From NCBI GenBank assembly GCA_043797735.1, contig JAZDPH010000035.1, positions 1 through 61,777 on the forward strand: 61,777 nt of DNA. The letters run 5' to 3'. Both the position numbers and the translations under genes were made by a program. Origin of the DNA: BS750m-G77 sp043797735 (GTDB lineage: Bacteria > Omnitrophota > Gorgyraeia > Gygaellales > Profunditerraquicolaceae). This document shows positions 8,931 to 16,664 of the stretch, piece after piece (within the stretch, counting starts at the first letter, position 1; every line of letters starts with the position of its first letter). Below the pieces are notes generated by a model, which was given only the letters and a program-made list of their open reading frames with translations, was not told the DNA's origin and did no database searches.

Positions 8931-9572
8931 ATGAAGTTTAGAATAATAAAGGCCGTTTTAATAATTTTTGTAACTTTATCCATGGCAGGCTGCACTTTCA
9001 TTTTCCAGAAAGGCAGGCGTTCCGATATGGACAAGATAAAGGAACTATCCCGCCAGGTTGATGAATTAAGCCAGGCTAAAAAGATTTTGGAGGAAAGATT
9101 CGGGCAGGAGATTGCCGATAGGCAGGTAAAGCTAGAGATGCAGGATAAAGGCTTGGTCATTACTGTAGTGGGAGACCTCTTGTTTGACTCGGGAAAGGCT
9201 ACTATAAGGCACGAGGCTTATCCGGTGATGGATAAGGTCGGCCTTTTCCTGAAGGAGAATGTACCGAATTTAAATGTCGCGATAGAGGGCCATACGGACA
9301 ATCAGCCGATTCAACATTCGGGATGGAAGTCTAACTGGGAGCTGTCCACTGCGCGCGCCTTAAGCGTGCTGCATTATTTGGTCAACGAGGAGAATATTTT
9401 ACCCGAACGCCTTTCGGCAATCGGATACGGAGAGTACCGTCCGGTCGCCTCTAACGACACCAGGGAGGGCACGCAGTTAAACCGCAGGGTTGAAATCGTC
9501 ATCATGCCTAAACTTGCAAAGGTTAAGGGGAAAGAAGAGATATTGCTTGAGCCGCAGGAGAACCTAAAATAA
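8931..9572 (+). CDS. OmpA/Pal-family peptidoglycan-binding lipoprotein
   Basis: 213 residues. A lipoprotein signal ends in LSMAGC (lipobox Cys about residue 21). A short coiled-coil segment follows (about 32-70), then an OmpA-like domain with LLFDSGKATIR, the peptidoglycan-binding signature IEGHTDNQPI, and SAIGYGEYRPVASN...RRVEIVI. It should be anchored in the outer membrane and hold the peptidoglycan, as Pal does. The coiled coil makes it resemble MotB/OmpA-like proteins more than Pal proper, and no tol genes are near. It has its own promoter and a strong AAGGAGG. A perfect palindrome overlaps its stop codon. Confidence 0.9.
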   Translation: MKFRIIKAVLIIFVTLSMAGCTFIFQKGRRSDMDKIKELSRQVDELSQAKKILEERFGQEIADRQVKLEMQDKGLVITVVGDLLFDSGKATIRHEAYPVMDKVGLFLKENVPNLNVAIEGHTDNQPIQHSGWKSNWELSTARALSVLHYLVNEENILPERLSAIGYGEYRPVASNDTREGTQLNRRVEIVIMPKLAKVKGKEEILLEPQENLK

Positions 9573-9629
9573 GTGAGGCCTAGGCCTCACTTATCCTGAG
9601 TCCGCCGAAGGCGGACGAAGGATCTCAAT
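9571..9629. repeat. Composite palindrome, copy 2
   Basis: A perfect 22-bp palindrome, AAGTGAGGCCT with AGGCCTCACTT (9571-9592), overlaps the preceding stop codon. A second symmetrical stem follows: ATCCT, GA, GTCCGCC, loop GAA, GGCGGAC, GA, AGGAT (9593-9623), then CTCAAT. The second stem is almost identical to that at 10164-10206. Confidence 0.9.
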
Positions 9630-9648
9630 GTAAAGAAGGGCTAAACTT

Positions 9649-10041
9649 ATGGAAGAAAACATTAAAAGCAGAATAATTCTTGTAGTATCAATATTGGCGC
9701 TCATATTTTTTGTCGGCTCGTTAAAGTCCTGCGGTAACGCCTACCGCCAGAAACAGTCTCGCGATAAAGAGATGGCCGCAAGGCTTGACCTGGAGGAGAG
9801 GGTAAGCAAAATCTCGCAGGAGAGCTTAGTGTCGCAGGAGAGGCTTAAGGCGGTTGAGAAGGAATTACGCGAGGTAAAACTTGAACTTGAGCAAGCTAAA
9901 AGGGCCCTTAATCAGGAACAGTTGACTAATCGGTATCTCAAGGAAGAGCTGGAGAAAGTTACCAAATTGAAAGAGACGCTTGAGGAGAATTTGAAAGAGG
10001 AGTTGGTTAAGGATAAGTCAAGCGGGCTCAGAAAAAAATGA
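9649..10041 (+). CDS. Small membrane-anchored coiled-coil protein
   Basis: 130 residues. One hydrophobic segment at about 8-25 (ILVVSILALIFFVGSL) is followed by a long, highly charged coiled coil rich in Glu, Lys and Leu heptads (about 45-120). I do not recognise a family. Topology suggests an inner-membrane anchor with the coiled coil on one side, possibly working with the OmpA-like lipoprotein upstream, but that is inference from position only. The start region CTAAACTTATGGA resembles the edge of the composite repeat at 8651. A terminator hairpin follows. Confidence 0.7.
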   Translation: MEENIKSRIILVVSILALIFFVGSLKSCGNAYRQKQSRDKEMAARLDLEERVSKISQESLVSQERLKAVEKELREVKLELEQAKRALNQEQLTNRYLKEELEKVTKLKETLEENLKEELVKDKSSGLRKK

Positions 10042-10081
10042 TGATATGAGGCTATAAGGCATGAGGAAGAAGGGTTTGCCT

Positions 10082-10108
10082 AAAAAGGGGATATTTATCC
10101 CCTTTTTT
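10082..10108 (+). terminator. Rho-independent terminator
   Basis: Stem AAAAAGGGGATA (10082-10093) with TATCCCCTTTTT (10096-10107), a 2-nt loop and a trailing T run. It ends the unit of the OmpA-like and coiled-coil genes. Confidence 0.8.
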
Positions 10109-10115
10109 ATTAAAT

Positions 10116-10206
10116 AAGTGCGGTCATACCCGCCATAGTTCTTTGGCGGGTATGACCGCACTTATCCTGAGTCCGCCAAAAATCATGGCGGACGAAGGAT
10201 CTCAAT
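10116..10206. repeat. Composite palindrome, copy 3
   Basis: Perfect 20-bp arms at 10116-10135 and 10144-10163 (AAGTGCGGTCATACCCGCCA and its complement). They are followed by the conserved second stem: ATCCT, GA, GTCCGCC, 9-nt loop, GGCGGAC, GA, AGGAT, CTCAAT (10164-10206). The first stem differs from copy 2 inside the AAGTG/CACTT ends, while the second stem is kept. Confidence 0.9.
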
Positions 10207-10223
10207 TGACGGGGAGGGACGCG

Positions 10224-10952
10224 ATGCGTGTTTTACGTAAAATAAAAAAAAAGTTTAAAAAAACTACTCCCGCTATAAAGAAGGCTGTTAAGCCGCCGCC
10301 GCTTTCTATGCAGCCGAAACAGCCGAAGAAAGAGGCTCTTTCCAGCGAAGAGGTGCTGATAGAAAAACAAAAGTTTTCGCAGCCGCAAAGCAGCGCCCCT
10401 GCCGCATCGCAGCGTGTTTTTGCGCGGGAGCTGCCCGCGCGTTACGGTAAGGGCTTAATTGTCCTGCAGGTCCGCGACCCGAAGTGGCTGTATGTTTATT
10501 GGGAGGTAGAGGATTCGGCGGCCGAAAAATTAAAAGGCGAATTAAAGGAGCGCTTCTATAATGCCAGGCTCCTCTTGCGCGTATATGATATAAGCCATAT
10601 AATATTTGACGGTAATAATGCCAATGCTTTTTTTGACATAGGGATAAGCGGATACGTGGGTAGTTGGTATATGCAGGTTGGCCCGGGCAGGTCTTGGTGC
10701 GTGGATTTGGGTTTTCAATTAGGCGACGGGACTTTTATAAAACTATTGCGTTCCAATACCGTGCATACCCCTTTAGACGGCCCCTCTTTGATTACCGATG
10801 AGGAGTGGATGGTCAAGGAAGAAGATTTTGCCCGCCTTTACGGCATGGGTTTCGGCTTCGGGAAAAGTTCTCCCGTAGGCAAGGCCTGGCAGAAGCGGAT
10901 AAAAAAGATACTCTTCTCCAGGGAAGTTTCTTCGCGAAGGATTAGTGCATAA
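10224..10952 (+). CDS. DUF4912 domain protein
   Basis: Start chosen at ATG 10224, preceded by GGGAGG at 10212-10217; the open frame extends upstream only through the repeat. The N-terminal 60-70 residues are basic and Pro/Gln-rich, probably disordered (KKKFKKTTPAIKK). The DUF4912 core runs from about residue 75: YGKGLIVLQVRDPKWLYVYW, LLLRVYDIS, SWYMQVGPGRSWCVDLGF. The fold resembles a carbohydrate-binding beta-sandwich. DUF4912 genes often sit beside GH57 enzymes, as here, so a role in alpha-glucan metabolism is likely but unproven. Confidence 0.8.
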   Translation: MRVLRKIKKKFKKTTPAIKKAVKPPPLSMQPKQPKKEALSSEEVLIEKQKFSQPQSSAPAASQRVFARELPARYGKGLIVLQVRDPKWLYVYWEVEDSAAEKLKGELKERFYNARLLLRVYDISHIIFDGNNANAFFDIGISGYVGSWYMQVGPGRSWCVDLGFQLGDGTFIKLLRSNTVHTPLDGPSLITDEEWMVKEEDFARLYGMGFGFGKSSPVGKAWQKRIKKILFSREVSSRRISA

Positions 10953-10989
10953 TCAGCCGAGAATTATTGAAACTGAAAGAAAACATTTC

Positions 10990-11087
10990 TTTAACGCAGA
11001 TACACGCAGGCCTAACGCAGATAATCGCAGATATTCCAACGGGAATCTGCGTACATCTGCGTTAGATTTGCGAAAATCCGCGTTAAA
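10990..11087. repeat. Inverted word repeat, decamer type (TAACGCAGAT)
   Basis: The left arm carries CGCAGAT words at about 10-nt spacing; the right arm carries ATCTGCG words. The two arms align end to end from TTTAACGC to TTCC, differing mainly in the 3-nt spacers between words. A 60-codon open frame over it is composed of the repeat and is not treated as a gene. Confidence 0.85.
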
Positions 11088-11123
11088 TAAAAAGTATTTC
11101 ATTATTTTACGTAAGTTAGAATT

Positions 11124-12704
11124 ATGAATAAAGGGTATCTCTGTTTAGTCTTACACGGCCACCTTCCTTTTGTGCGCCATCCGGAATATGAAAATTTTCT
11201 GGAAGAGGAGTGGTTTTATGAGGCGATAACCGAGACCTACATTCCTTTAATACTGCTCTTTGAAAAATTGACGCGGGAAAAAATAGATTTCCGCCTGACC
11301 ATGACTTTAAGCCCGACGTTGATCTCTATGCTCAGCGACCCGCTGTTACAGGAGCGTTACCTGCGCCATATTAATAAGCTGGTCGAGCTTGCTCAGCGGG
11401 AGACAGAGAGGCTTAAAAATCAGGAGGATTTTAAGGGCCTGGCCCGGATGTATTACGAGCAGTTTTCTTCGGCGCGCGATACTTTTAATAGATATAACCG
11501 CAGCATAGTCGGGGCCTTTAAGAATTTGCAGGAGCTGGGGAAGCTGGAGATTATCACCTGCGGCGCCACGCACGGATTCTTCCCGTTGATGGATGTATGC
11601 CGCCAGTCTATAAACGCGCAGGTTAAGGTAGCCGTCAGCCACTATGAGCGGGCTTTCGGCAGAGCGCCAAAAGGAATATGGCTGGCGGAATGCGGGTACA
11701 TCCCCGGAGTTGAGCAGATTCTGCAAGATGCCGGGATTAATTATTTTTTTGTCGATGCCCACGGAATCCTAAACGGGGCGCCCCGGCCTAAATACGGAGT
11801 ATTTGCCCCGGTTTATTGCAAGGGTTCGCAGGTGGCCTGCTTCGGAAGGGACCTGGAATCCTCAAAGCAGGTTTGGTCTTCCGTAGAGGGCTATCCAGGA
11901 GATTATAATTACCGTGAGTTCTACCGCGATATCGGTTTTGACCTGGATCATAACTACATCAAGCCCTATATCCACCCCGACGGCATAAGGATAAATACCG
12001 GAATTAAATACTACCGTATTACCGGTACCACCAGCCATAAAGAGGCATATGTTCCTGCCCGGGCAAGGGAAAAGGCGGCGGAGCACGCCGGGAATTTCAT
12101 GTTTAACCGGCAGAAACAGGCGGGATACCTGTTTGATTTTATGCGCAAGAAGCCGATCATGGTTTCTCCCTACGACGCCGAACTATTCGGCCACTGGTGG
12201 CATGAAGGGGTCCAGTGGCTGGAGTTTCTTTTTAGAAAAATTGCCTTTGACCAGGATGAAATCCGTCTGATTACGCCTTCGGAGTACCTGACGGAGAATC
12301 CGCGTAATCAAATAATCGCCCCGTCAATGTCCAGCTGGGGGTGGAAGGGGTATAACGAGATGTGGCTGCAGGGGCCTAACGACTGGACTTACCGCCATCT
12401 GCATGCCGCTTCAGGGCGGATGACGGAGCTGGCCGGGAGCTTTGCCCGGGTAAACGGAATATTAAAGAGGGCATTGAACCAGGCGCTGAGGGAGCTATTG
12501 CTTGCGCAGAGTTCGGATTGGGCATTTATAATGGGAACGGGTACGCATACCGATTATGCGGTGCGCCGCACTAAGGAGCATCTCTTAAGGTTTAACCGCC
12601 TCTACGAAGAGATCAAATCAGGTTCTGTTAATGAGGGTTGGCTTGGCGATATTGAAAGCAAGGATAATATATTTCCGGAGATAGATTACAGGACACATAA
12701 ATAA
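11124..12704 (+). CDS. GH57 1,4-alpha-glucan branching enzyme (DUF1957)
   Basis: Glycoside hydrolase family 57, 526 residues, expected to make alpha-1,6 branches in glycogen. N-terminal LVLHGHLPFVRHPEYE and LTMTLSPTL are typical. The nucleophile Glu lies in GIWLAECGY and the acid/base Asp in SPYDAELFGHWWHEG. The C-terminal helical DUF1957 part contains SSWGWKGYNEMWLQGPNDW. It pairs functionally with glycogen synthase glgA at 44.9 kb and is preceded by DUF4912, as commonly seen. A 4-alpha-glucanotransferase is less likely because of the DUF1957 region. Confidence 0.9.
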   Translation: MNKGYLCLVLHGHLPFVRHPEYENFLEEEWFYEAITETYIPLILLFEKLTREKIDFRLTMTLSPTLISMLSDPLLQERYLRHINKLVELAQRETERLKNQEDFKGLARMYYEQFSSARDTFNRYNRSIVGAFKNLQELGKLEIITCGATHGFFPLMDVCRQSINAQVKVAVSHYERAFGRAPKGIWLAECGYIPGVEQILQDAGINYFFVDAHGILNGAPRPKYGVFAPVYCKGSQVACFGRDLESSKQVWSSVEGYPGDYNYREFYRDIGFDLDHNYIKPYIHPDGIRINTGIKYYRITGTTSHKEAYVPARAREKAAEHAGNFMFNRQKQAGYLFDFMRKKPIMVSPYDAELFGHWWHEGVQWLEFLFRKIAFDQDEIRLITPSEYLTENPRNQIIAPSMSSWGWKGYNEMWLQGPNDWTYRHLHAASGRMTELAGSFARVNGILKRALNQALRELLLAQSSDWAFIMGTGTHTDYAVRRTKEHLLRFNRLYEEIKSGSVNEGWLGDIESKDNIFPEIDYRTHK

Positions 12705-12713
12705 ACGCGGAAC

Positions 12714-12787
12714 CACGCTGAACTGTACGCAGAACCACGCACTACAGTTTCCGCGTAGTTCAGCGTAGAATTCCGCGTAGTTCAGCG
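12714..12787. repeat. Inverted word repeat (GCGTAGTTCA words)
   Basis: Left arm GCGGAACCAC, GCTGAACTGTAC, GCAGAACCAC; right arm GCGTAGTTCA, GCGTAGAATTCC, GCGTAGTTCA. The last word touches the uppS start codon directly, and no ribosome-binding site is visible. Confidence 0.85.
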
Positions 12788-13519
12788 ATGATAGATAAAA
12801 ATAATATTCCCAAACATGTGGCCATAATAATGGACGGCAACGGCCGCTGGGCAAAGGAAAGGGGCCTGCCGCGGGCCGTCGGACACCGCGAAGGCGTCGG
12901 AAGGGTCAGGGAGACTATTAGGATAGCTTCGGAGTTAGGGGTAAAGGTTTTGACCTTCTTTGCCTTTTCTACGGAGAATTGGTCCAGGCCCAAAAACGAA
13001 ATCAAGGTACTGATGCGCTATCTGGACGATTTTCTAGCCACTCAGGTGAAGGAATTAGATAAAAATAATATTCGCCTTAAGGTCATAGGTAGCGGCGATC
13101 CTATCCCGCAACAACTGCAGAATAAGATTCAGAAAGCCCAGGAACAGACCAAAGATAATATCCGTATGACCGTAGTCCTTGCGTTTAATTACGGCTCCAG
13201 GCAGGAGATAGCCGAGGCGGCTAAGAGGCTTGCCCAGGATATCTTAATGGGTAAGGTTAAAATAGAAGAGGTTGATGATACGTTTTTTAGCCGCTACCTT
13301 TATACCGCGGGCCTGCCTGACCCGGATCTCCTGATCCGCACCAGCGGCCAGATGCGCGTTAGTAATTTTCTTCTTTGGCAGATTTCTTATGCGGAGTTAT
13401 ATTTTCCCGAAAAATACTGGCCCTCTTTCAGGAAAAAGGATTTTGAAGAGGCAATAGAGGAATACCAGAGGAGGGAAAGAAGATTTGGGGGGATTTATGC
13501 TTCTAAAAAGGATAATTAG
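12788..13519 (+). CDS. uppS: Undecaprenyl diphosphate synthase (cis-prenyltransferase)
   Basis: Extends farnesyl diphosphate with isopentenyl units to the C55 lipid carrier for cell wall synthesis. Conserved regions: HVAIIMDGNGRWA with the catalytic Asp, AVGHREG, TFFAFSTENWSRP, and the C-terminal DLLIRTSG...SNFLLWQISYAELYF. Residue 188, in TSGQMRVSNF, is Gln (codon CAG at 13349) where the family has Glu, which helps bind Mg2+/IPP. 243 residues is a normal length. It overlaps cdsA, and the cluster uppS-cdsA-dxr-rseP is a widespread order. Confidence 0.95.
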   Translation: MIDKNNIPKHVAIIMDGNGRWAKERGLPRAVGHREGVGRVRETIRIASELGVKVLTFFAFSTENWSRPKNEIKVLMRYLDDFLATQVKELDKNNIRLKVIGSGDPIPQQLQNKIQKAQEQTKDNIRMTVVLAFNYGSRQEIAEAAKRLAQDILMGKVKIEEVDDTFFSRYLYTAGLPDPDLLIRTSGQMRVSNFLLWQISYAELYFPEKYWPSFRKKDFEEAIEEYQRRERRFGGIYASKKDN

Positions 13520-14297
13520 CTCTCTGGCGCTCATCGGTATTATCATCATAACGATATTGTTTAAATTTATTTTCAATATCGCAATAGTTATCTTTACGGT
13601 GATAGGGTTATATGAATTTTTTACCATGCTGGAGAAGAAGGGGATAGGCATTTATAAATATTTCGGAATCGGCATCGGCATTATTATCCCGCTTTCGATA
13701 ATGTTTGGTTTTGAGACCACCAAGAAATGGGAACTGCTCTTTATCATATTGGCGCTGCTTTTCTTAATCATTATGCAGTTTCGCCGCCGCGAAACCTCAG
13801 GCGTCATCGTAGCAATTTCTACGACACTATTCGGGATACTTTATGTCTCCTGGTTTTTCAGTTTCCTGATTAAAATCCGTTACCTGGGAAATGGCGCAGG
13901 GCTCTTGGCCAGCATTCTTTTGATTACAAAATTGGGGGATATCGGGGCGTATCTGGTAGGCTCGCGTTTCGGTAAGACTCCGCTTATCCCGCGCATCAGC
14001 CCCAAGAAATCCGTAGAGGGGGCAATCGGGGGGCTGTTTTTTAGCGTATTGGGGGCGCTGGTAAGCGCGCCGTTCTTGCATTTGGCCTATGCGCATCTTA
14101 TTATTATGGGCGTTGCGCTGGGTGTGCTTGGCCAGCTGGGGGATTTGTCTGAATCCCTGATGAAACGCGACTGTCAGGTAAAAGATGCAGGGAGGATTCT
14201 TCCGGGCTTGGGGGGCGTGCTGGATTCTATCGATAGCCTGCTTTTTACCGCCCCGGCCTTTTATTTTTATTTGAGCCTTATCTTAGAAAAAGTTTAA
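13497..14297 (+). CDS. cdsA: Phosphatidate cytidylyltransferase (CDP-diglyceride synthase)
   Basis: Membrane enzyme making CDP-diacylglycerol from phosphatidate and CTP for phospholipid synthesis. It has several transmembrane segments and the CDS signature near the end: KRDCQVKDAGRILPGLGG, then LDSIDSLLFTAP. ATG 13497 follows GGGGGGA and fits the first transmembrane segment (LLKRIISSLALIGI). A TTG 12 bases earlier is in frame but less likely. It overlaps uppS by 23 bp and is followed 2 bp later by dxr, so this is a tight operon. Confidence 0.92.
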   Translation: MLLKRIISSLALIGIIIITILFKFIFNIAIVIFTVIGLYEFFTMLEKKGIGIYKYFGIGIGIIIPLSIMFGFETTKKWELLFIILALLFLIIMQFRRRETSGVIVAISTTLFGILYVSWFFSFLIKIRYLGNGAGLLASILLITKLGDIGAYLVGSRFGKTPLIPRISPKKSVEGAIGGLFFSVLGALVSAPFLHLAYAHLIIMGVALGVLGQLGDLSESLMKRDCQVKDAGRILPGLGGVLDSIDSLLFTAPAFYFYLSLILEKV

Positions 14298-14299
14298 CC

Positions 14300-15478
14300 A
14301 TGGTCAACATCGCTGTATTAGGCTCGACCGGCTCCATTGGGATAAATACCCTGCAGGTAATAAGGAATTTTCCCGATAAATTCCGCGCCGTCGCCTTAAG
14401 CGCTAACTCCAATAGCGGGCTTCTGGAAAAACAGATCAGGGAATTCCGTCCGGCCTTTGCCTGCTTCGGAAATGCCGAGGGCGCCCGCAGGCTTAAAGCA
14501 AGCGGCATTGGCAAGAGGGTCAGGATCTTTGCCGCAGAGGCAGGCCTTGCGGAGATTGTTTCCGAAAAAAAAATAGACAAGGTAGTTATTGCCATAAGCG
14601 GTTCTGCCGCATTATTTCCTTTATTGAAGGCGATAGAATGCGGTAAAGAGATCGCCTTGGCCAATAAGGAATCTTTAGTCATCGCCGGCTCAATAATAAT
14701 GGCTTTGGCGCGCAAAAATAAAATAAAGATTATCCCTATTGACAGCGAGCAGTCGGCAATCTGGCAGTGCCTGGAGGCAGAAAGCGCCGCCAACATTAGG
14801 AATATTTATCTTACTGCTTCCGGCGGCCCTTTTAGAAATACCGCCCTTAGCAGGTTAAGGAATGTATCAGTAAGAGAGGTCCTTAAACACCCTAAATGGA
14901 AGATGGGGCGCAAAATCAGCGTAGACTCGGCTACCATGATGAATAAGGGCCTGGAGCTCCTGGAGGCGATGTCTTTATTCGGGGTATCAAGCGAAAAGAT
15001 AAAGATCCTGATACACCCGGAAGCGATAATTCATTCCATGGTTGAGTTCATAGACGGGGCAATCCTTGCGCAGTTATCGGCTACCGATATGCGCATACCA
15101 ATTCAATATGCCCTTTCTTACCCTGCCAGGCTGGCTAATGATGCTGCCGCCTTGAGGGTGGATTTCTGCAAATTAAAAGGCCTGCATTTCCAGAAGCCTA
15201 ATCTTATGAAGTTTCCTTGTTTAAGATTAGCGTATCTGGCGGCCTCGGAATCAGGGACGCTTCCGGCGGTACTAAATGCCGCCAATGAGATAGCAGTGAA
15301 TGAATTCTTAAGGGGCGGGTTAAAATTTGTTTACATATATAATGTAATTGAAAAGGTAATTGCGCGGCACCGTAATAGGCGCAATCCTAAGCTAGAGGAT
15401 ATCCTTAATGCGGATAGTTGGGCCCGGCGTCAGGCGCATGAGATTATCAAGATGTTTTACACAGATTCACACAGATGA
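14300..15478 (+). CDS. dxr: 1-deoxy-D-xylulose 5-phosphate reductoisomerase
   Basis: Second enzyme of the MEP isoprenoid pathway, NADPH-dependent. Seen: VLGSTGSIGINTLQVI (nucleotide site), LANKESLV, PIDSEQSAIWQ (metal-binding Asp/Glu; the common His of DSEH is Gln here), LTASGGPF, HPKWKMGRKISVDSATMMNKGLE. 392 residues. It pairs with ispG two genes on. The last six residues (YTDSHR) and the stop codon are encoded by the first words of the CACAGAT repeat, so this C-terminus appears to have been reshaped by the repeat. Confidence 0.95.
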   Translation: MVNIAVLGSTGSIGINTLQVIRNFPDKFRAVALSANSNSGLLEKQIREFRPAFACFGNAEGARRLKASGIGKRVRIFAAEAGLAEIVSEKKIDKVVIAISGSAALFPLLKAIECGKEIALANKESLVIAGSIIMALARKNKIKIIPIDSEQSAIWQCLEAESAANIRNIYLTASGGPFRNTALSRLRNVSVREVLKHPKWKMGRKISVDSATMMNKGLELLEAMSLFGVSSEKIKILIHPEAIIHSMVEFIDGAILAQLSATDMRIPIQYALSYPARLANDAAALRVDFCKLKGLHFQKPNLMKFPCLRLAYLAASESGTLPAVLNAANEIAVNEFLRGGLKFVYIYNVIEKVIARHRNRRNPKLEDILNADSWARRQAHEIIKMFYTDSHR

Positions 15479-15550
15479 AATAACCGGATGCACACAGATC
15501 TTGGCCTGATATATCTGTGTGTATCCTAAAGGTATCTGTGTGTATCTGTG
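15458..15550. repeat. Inverted word repeat (CACAGAT words)
   Basis: CACAGATTCACACAGAT at 15460-15476 and CACACAGAT near 15491 on the left; ATCTGTGTGTATC and ATCTGTGTGTATCTGTG on the right. The arms share the order CACAGAT, CACACAGAT, GGAT, CACACAGAT when folded. It begins inside dxr. Confidence 0.85.
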
Positions 15551-15579
15551 AAATGAAAGGTTTTTCAGGGGTCTAAAAT

Positions 15580-16662
15580 ATGATTACTTTGTTTATCTTT
15601 TTAGCAATACTGGGGACATTAATCCTCGTTCATGAATTCGGGCACTTTATCGCCGCCAAGCGCCTGGGCGTAAAGATAGAAAGGTTTTCTATAGGTTTCG
15701 GCCCGAGGTTATTTAAGAAAAAAAAAGGCGATACCGAATATTGCCTGAGCCTCATACCGCTGGGCGGTTTTGTCAAGCTTGCCGGAGATAATCTGGCGGA
15801 GTATAAAGGCAAGAAGTACGAATATTTTTCCCGGCCGCCGGGTCAGCGCGCCCAGATAATATTTGCCGGCTCGCTTTTTAATTATATCCTCGGGTTTCTG
15901 TGTTTCTGGATAATATTCTTTTCCGGATACCCTACGCTTACCAGCAGGGTCGGGGGGTTAGTTGATGGTTTTGGGGCAAAGGGGGCGGGCCTGCGCATAG
16001 GCGATGAGATTACCGCCGTAGACGGCCGAAAGGTTGCCTCATGGGAGGAGCTGCAGAATATAATTCTGGACCGTAAGGCAGAGGAGATGGTGCGGCTGGC
16101 GGTGTTACGCGGCAGCAGGGAGTTCAACGTGAAGGTCTCTCTTAAGGAGAAGCAGTTTGACGATGTATTGGGCCAGAAACAAAAAGTGGGGCTCCTGGGC
16201 ATAACCCCTGATTTAGAGAATACGGTTTATGTAAGATACGGTTTCTTTAAATCTTTTTTGCTGGGGATAAATAAAACCGTGGTTTTGACCCAATTAACTT
16301 ATAAGGGGTTGTGGAGGATGATTACAGGCAAGATTGCGGTGCGGGATTCAGCAGCCGGGCCGCTGGGCATATTTTTTATAACCTCCAAGGTTGCCCGGCA
16401 GGGGATGCCCGCGCTCCTAAATTTCATCGGGATAATCAGCGTAAGCCTGGCTTTGTTTAACCTCCTGCCCCTGCCGGTCCTTGACGGAGGGCATATCTTA
16501 TTTTTGGTAATTGAGAAGCTCAGGGGAAAGGCCTTAAGCATCAAGTGCGAACACATCATTACCCAGATAGGCCTGACTTTAATCATCTCCTTATTTTTGT
16601 TCGTGACTTATAACGATATTATGAGGATTTTCGGCAGCAAGATAATCGGTTTTTTGAAGTAA
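15580..16662 (+). CDS. rseP: Site-2 zinc metalloprotease RseP
   Basis: Intramembrane protease that cleaves membrane-bound anti-sigma factors and leftover signal peptides. HEFGH in the first transmembrane segment holds the zinc ligands and catalytic Glu. A central PDZ domain follows (GLVDGFGAKGAGLRIGDEI), and LPLPVLDGGH carries the third zinc ligand. 360 residues with one PDZ domain, like the Gram-positive RasP form. It stands between dxr and ispG in the isoprenoid/lipid operon. The ribosome-binding site is weak. Confidence 0.92.
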   Translation: MITLFIFLAILGTLILVHEFGHFIAAKRLGVKIERFSIGFGPRLFKKKKGDTEYCLSLIPLGGFVKLAGDNLAEYKGKKYEYFSRPPGQRAQIIFAGSLFNYILGFLCFWIIFFSGYPTLTSRVGGLVDGFGAKGAGLRIGDEITAVDGRKVASWEELQNIILDRKAEEMVRLAVLRGSREFNVKVSLKEKQFDDVLGQKQKVGLLGITPDLENTVYVRYGFFKSFLLGINKTVVLTQLTYKGLWRMITGKIAVRDSAAGPLGIFFITSKVARQGMPALLNFIGIISVSLALFNLLPLPVLDGGHILFLVIEKLRGKALSIKCEHIITQIGLTLIISLFLFVTYNDIMRIFGSKIIGFLK

Positions 16663-16664
16663 CT

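Noticed and set aside
10945..11127. 60-codon open frame between the DUF4912 and GH57 genes
   Set aside because: It is entirely the TAACGCAGAT word array read as protein; low complexity, no ribosome-binding site and no family resemblance.
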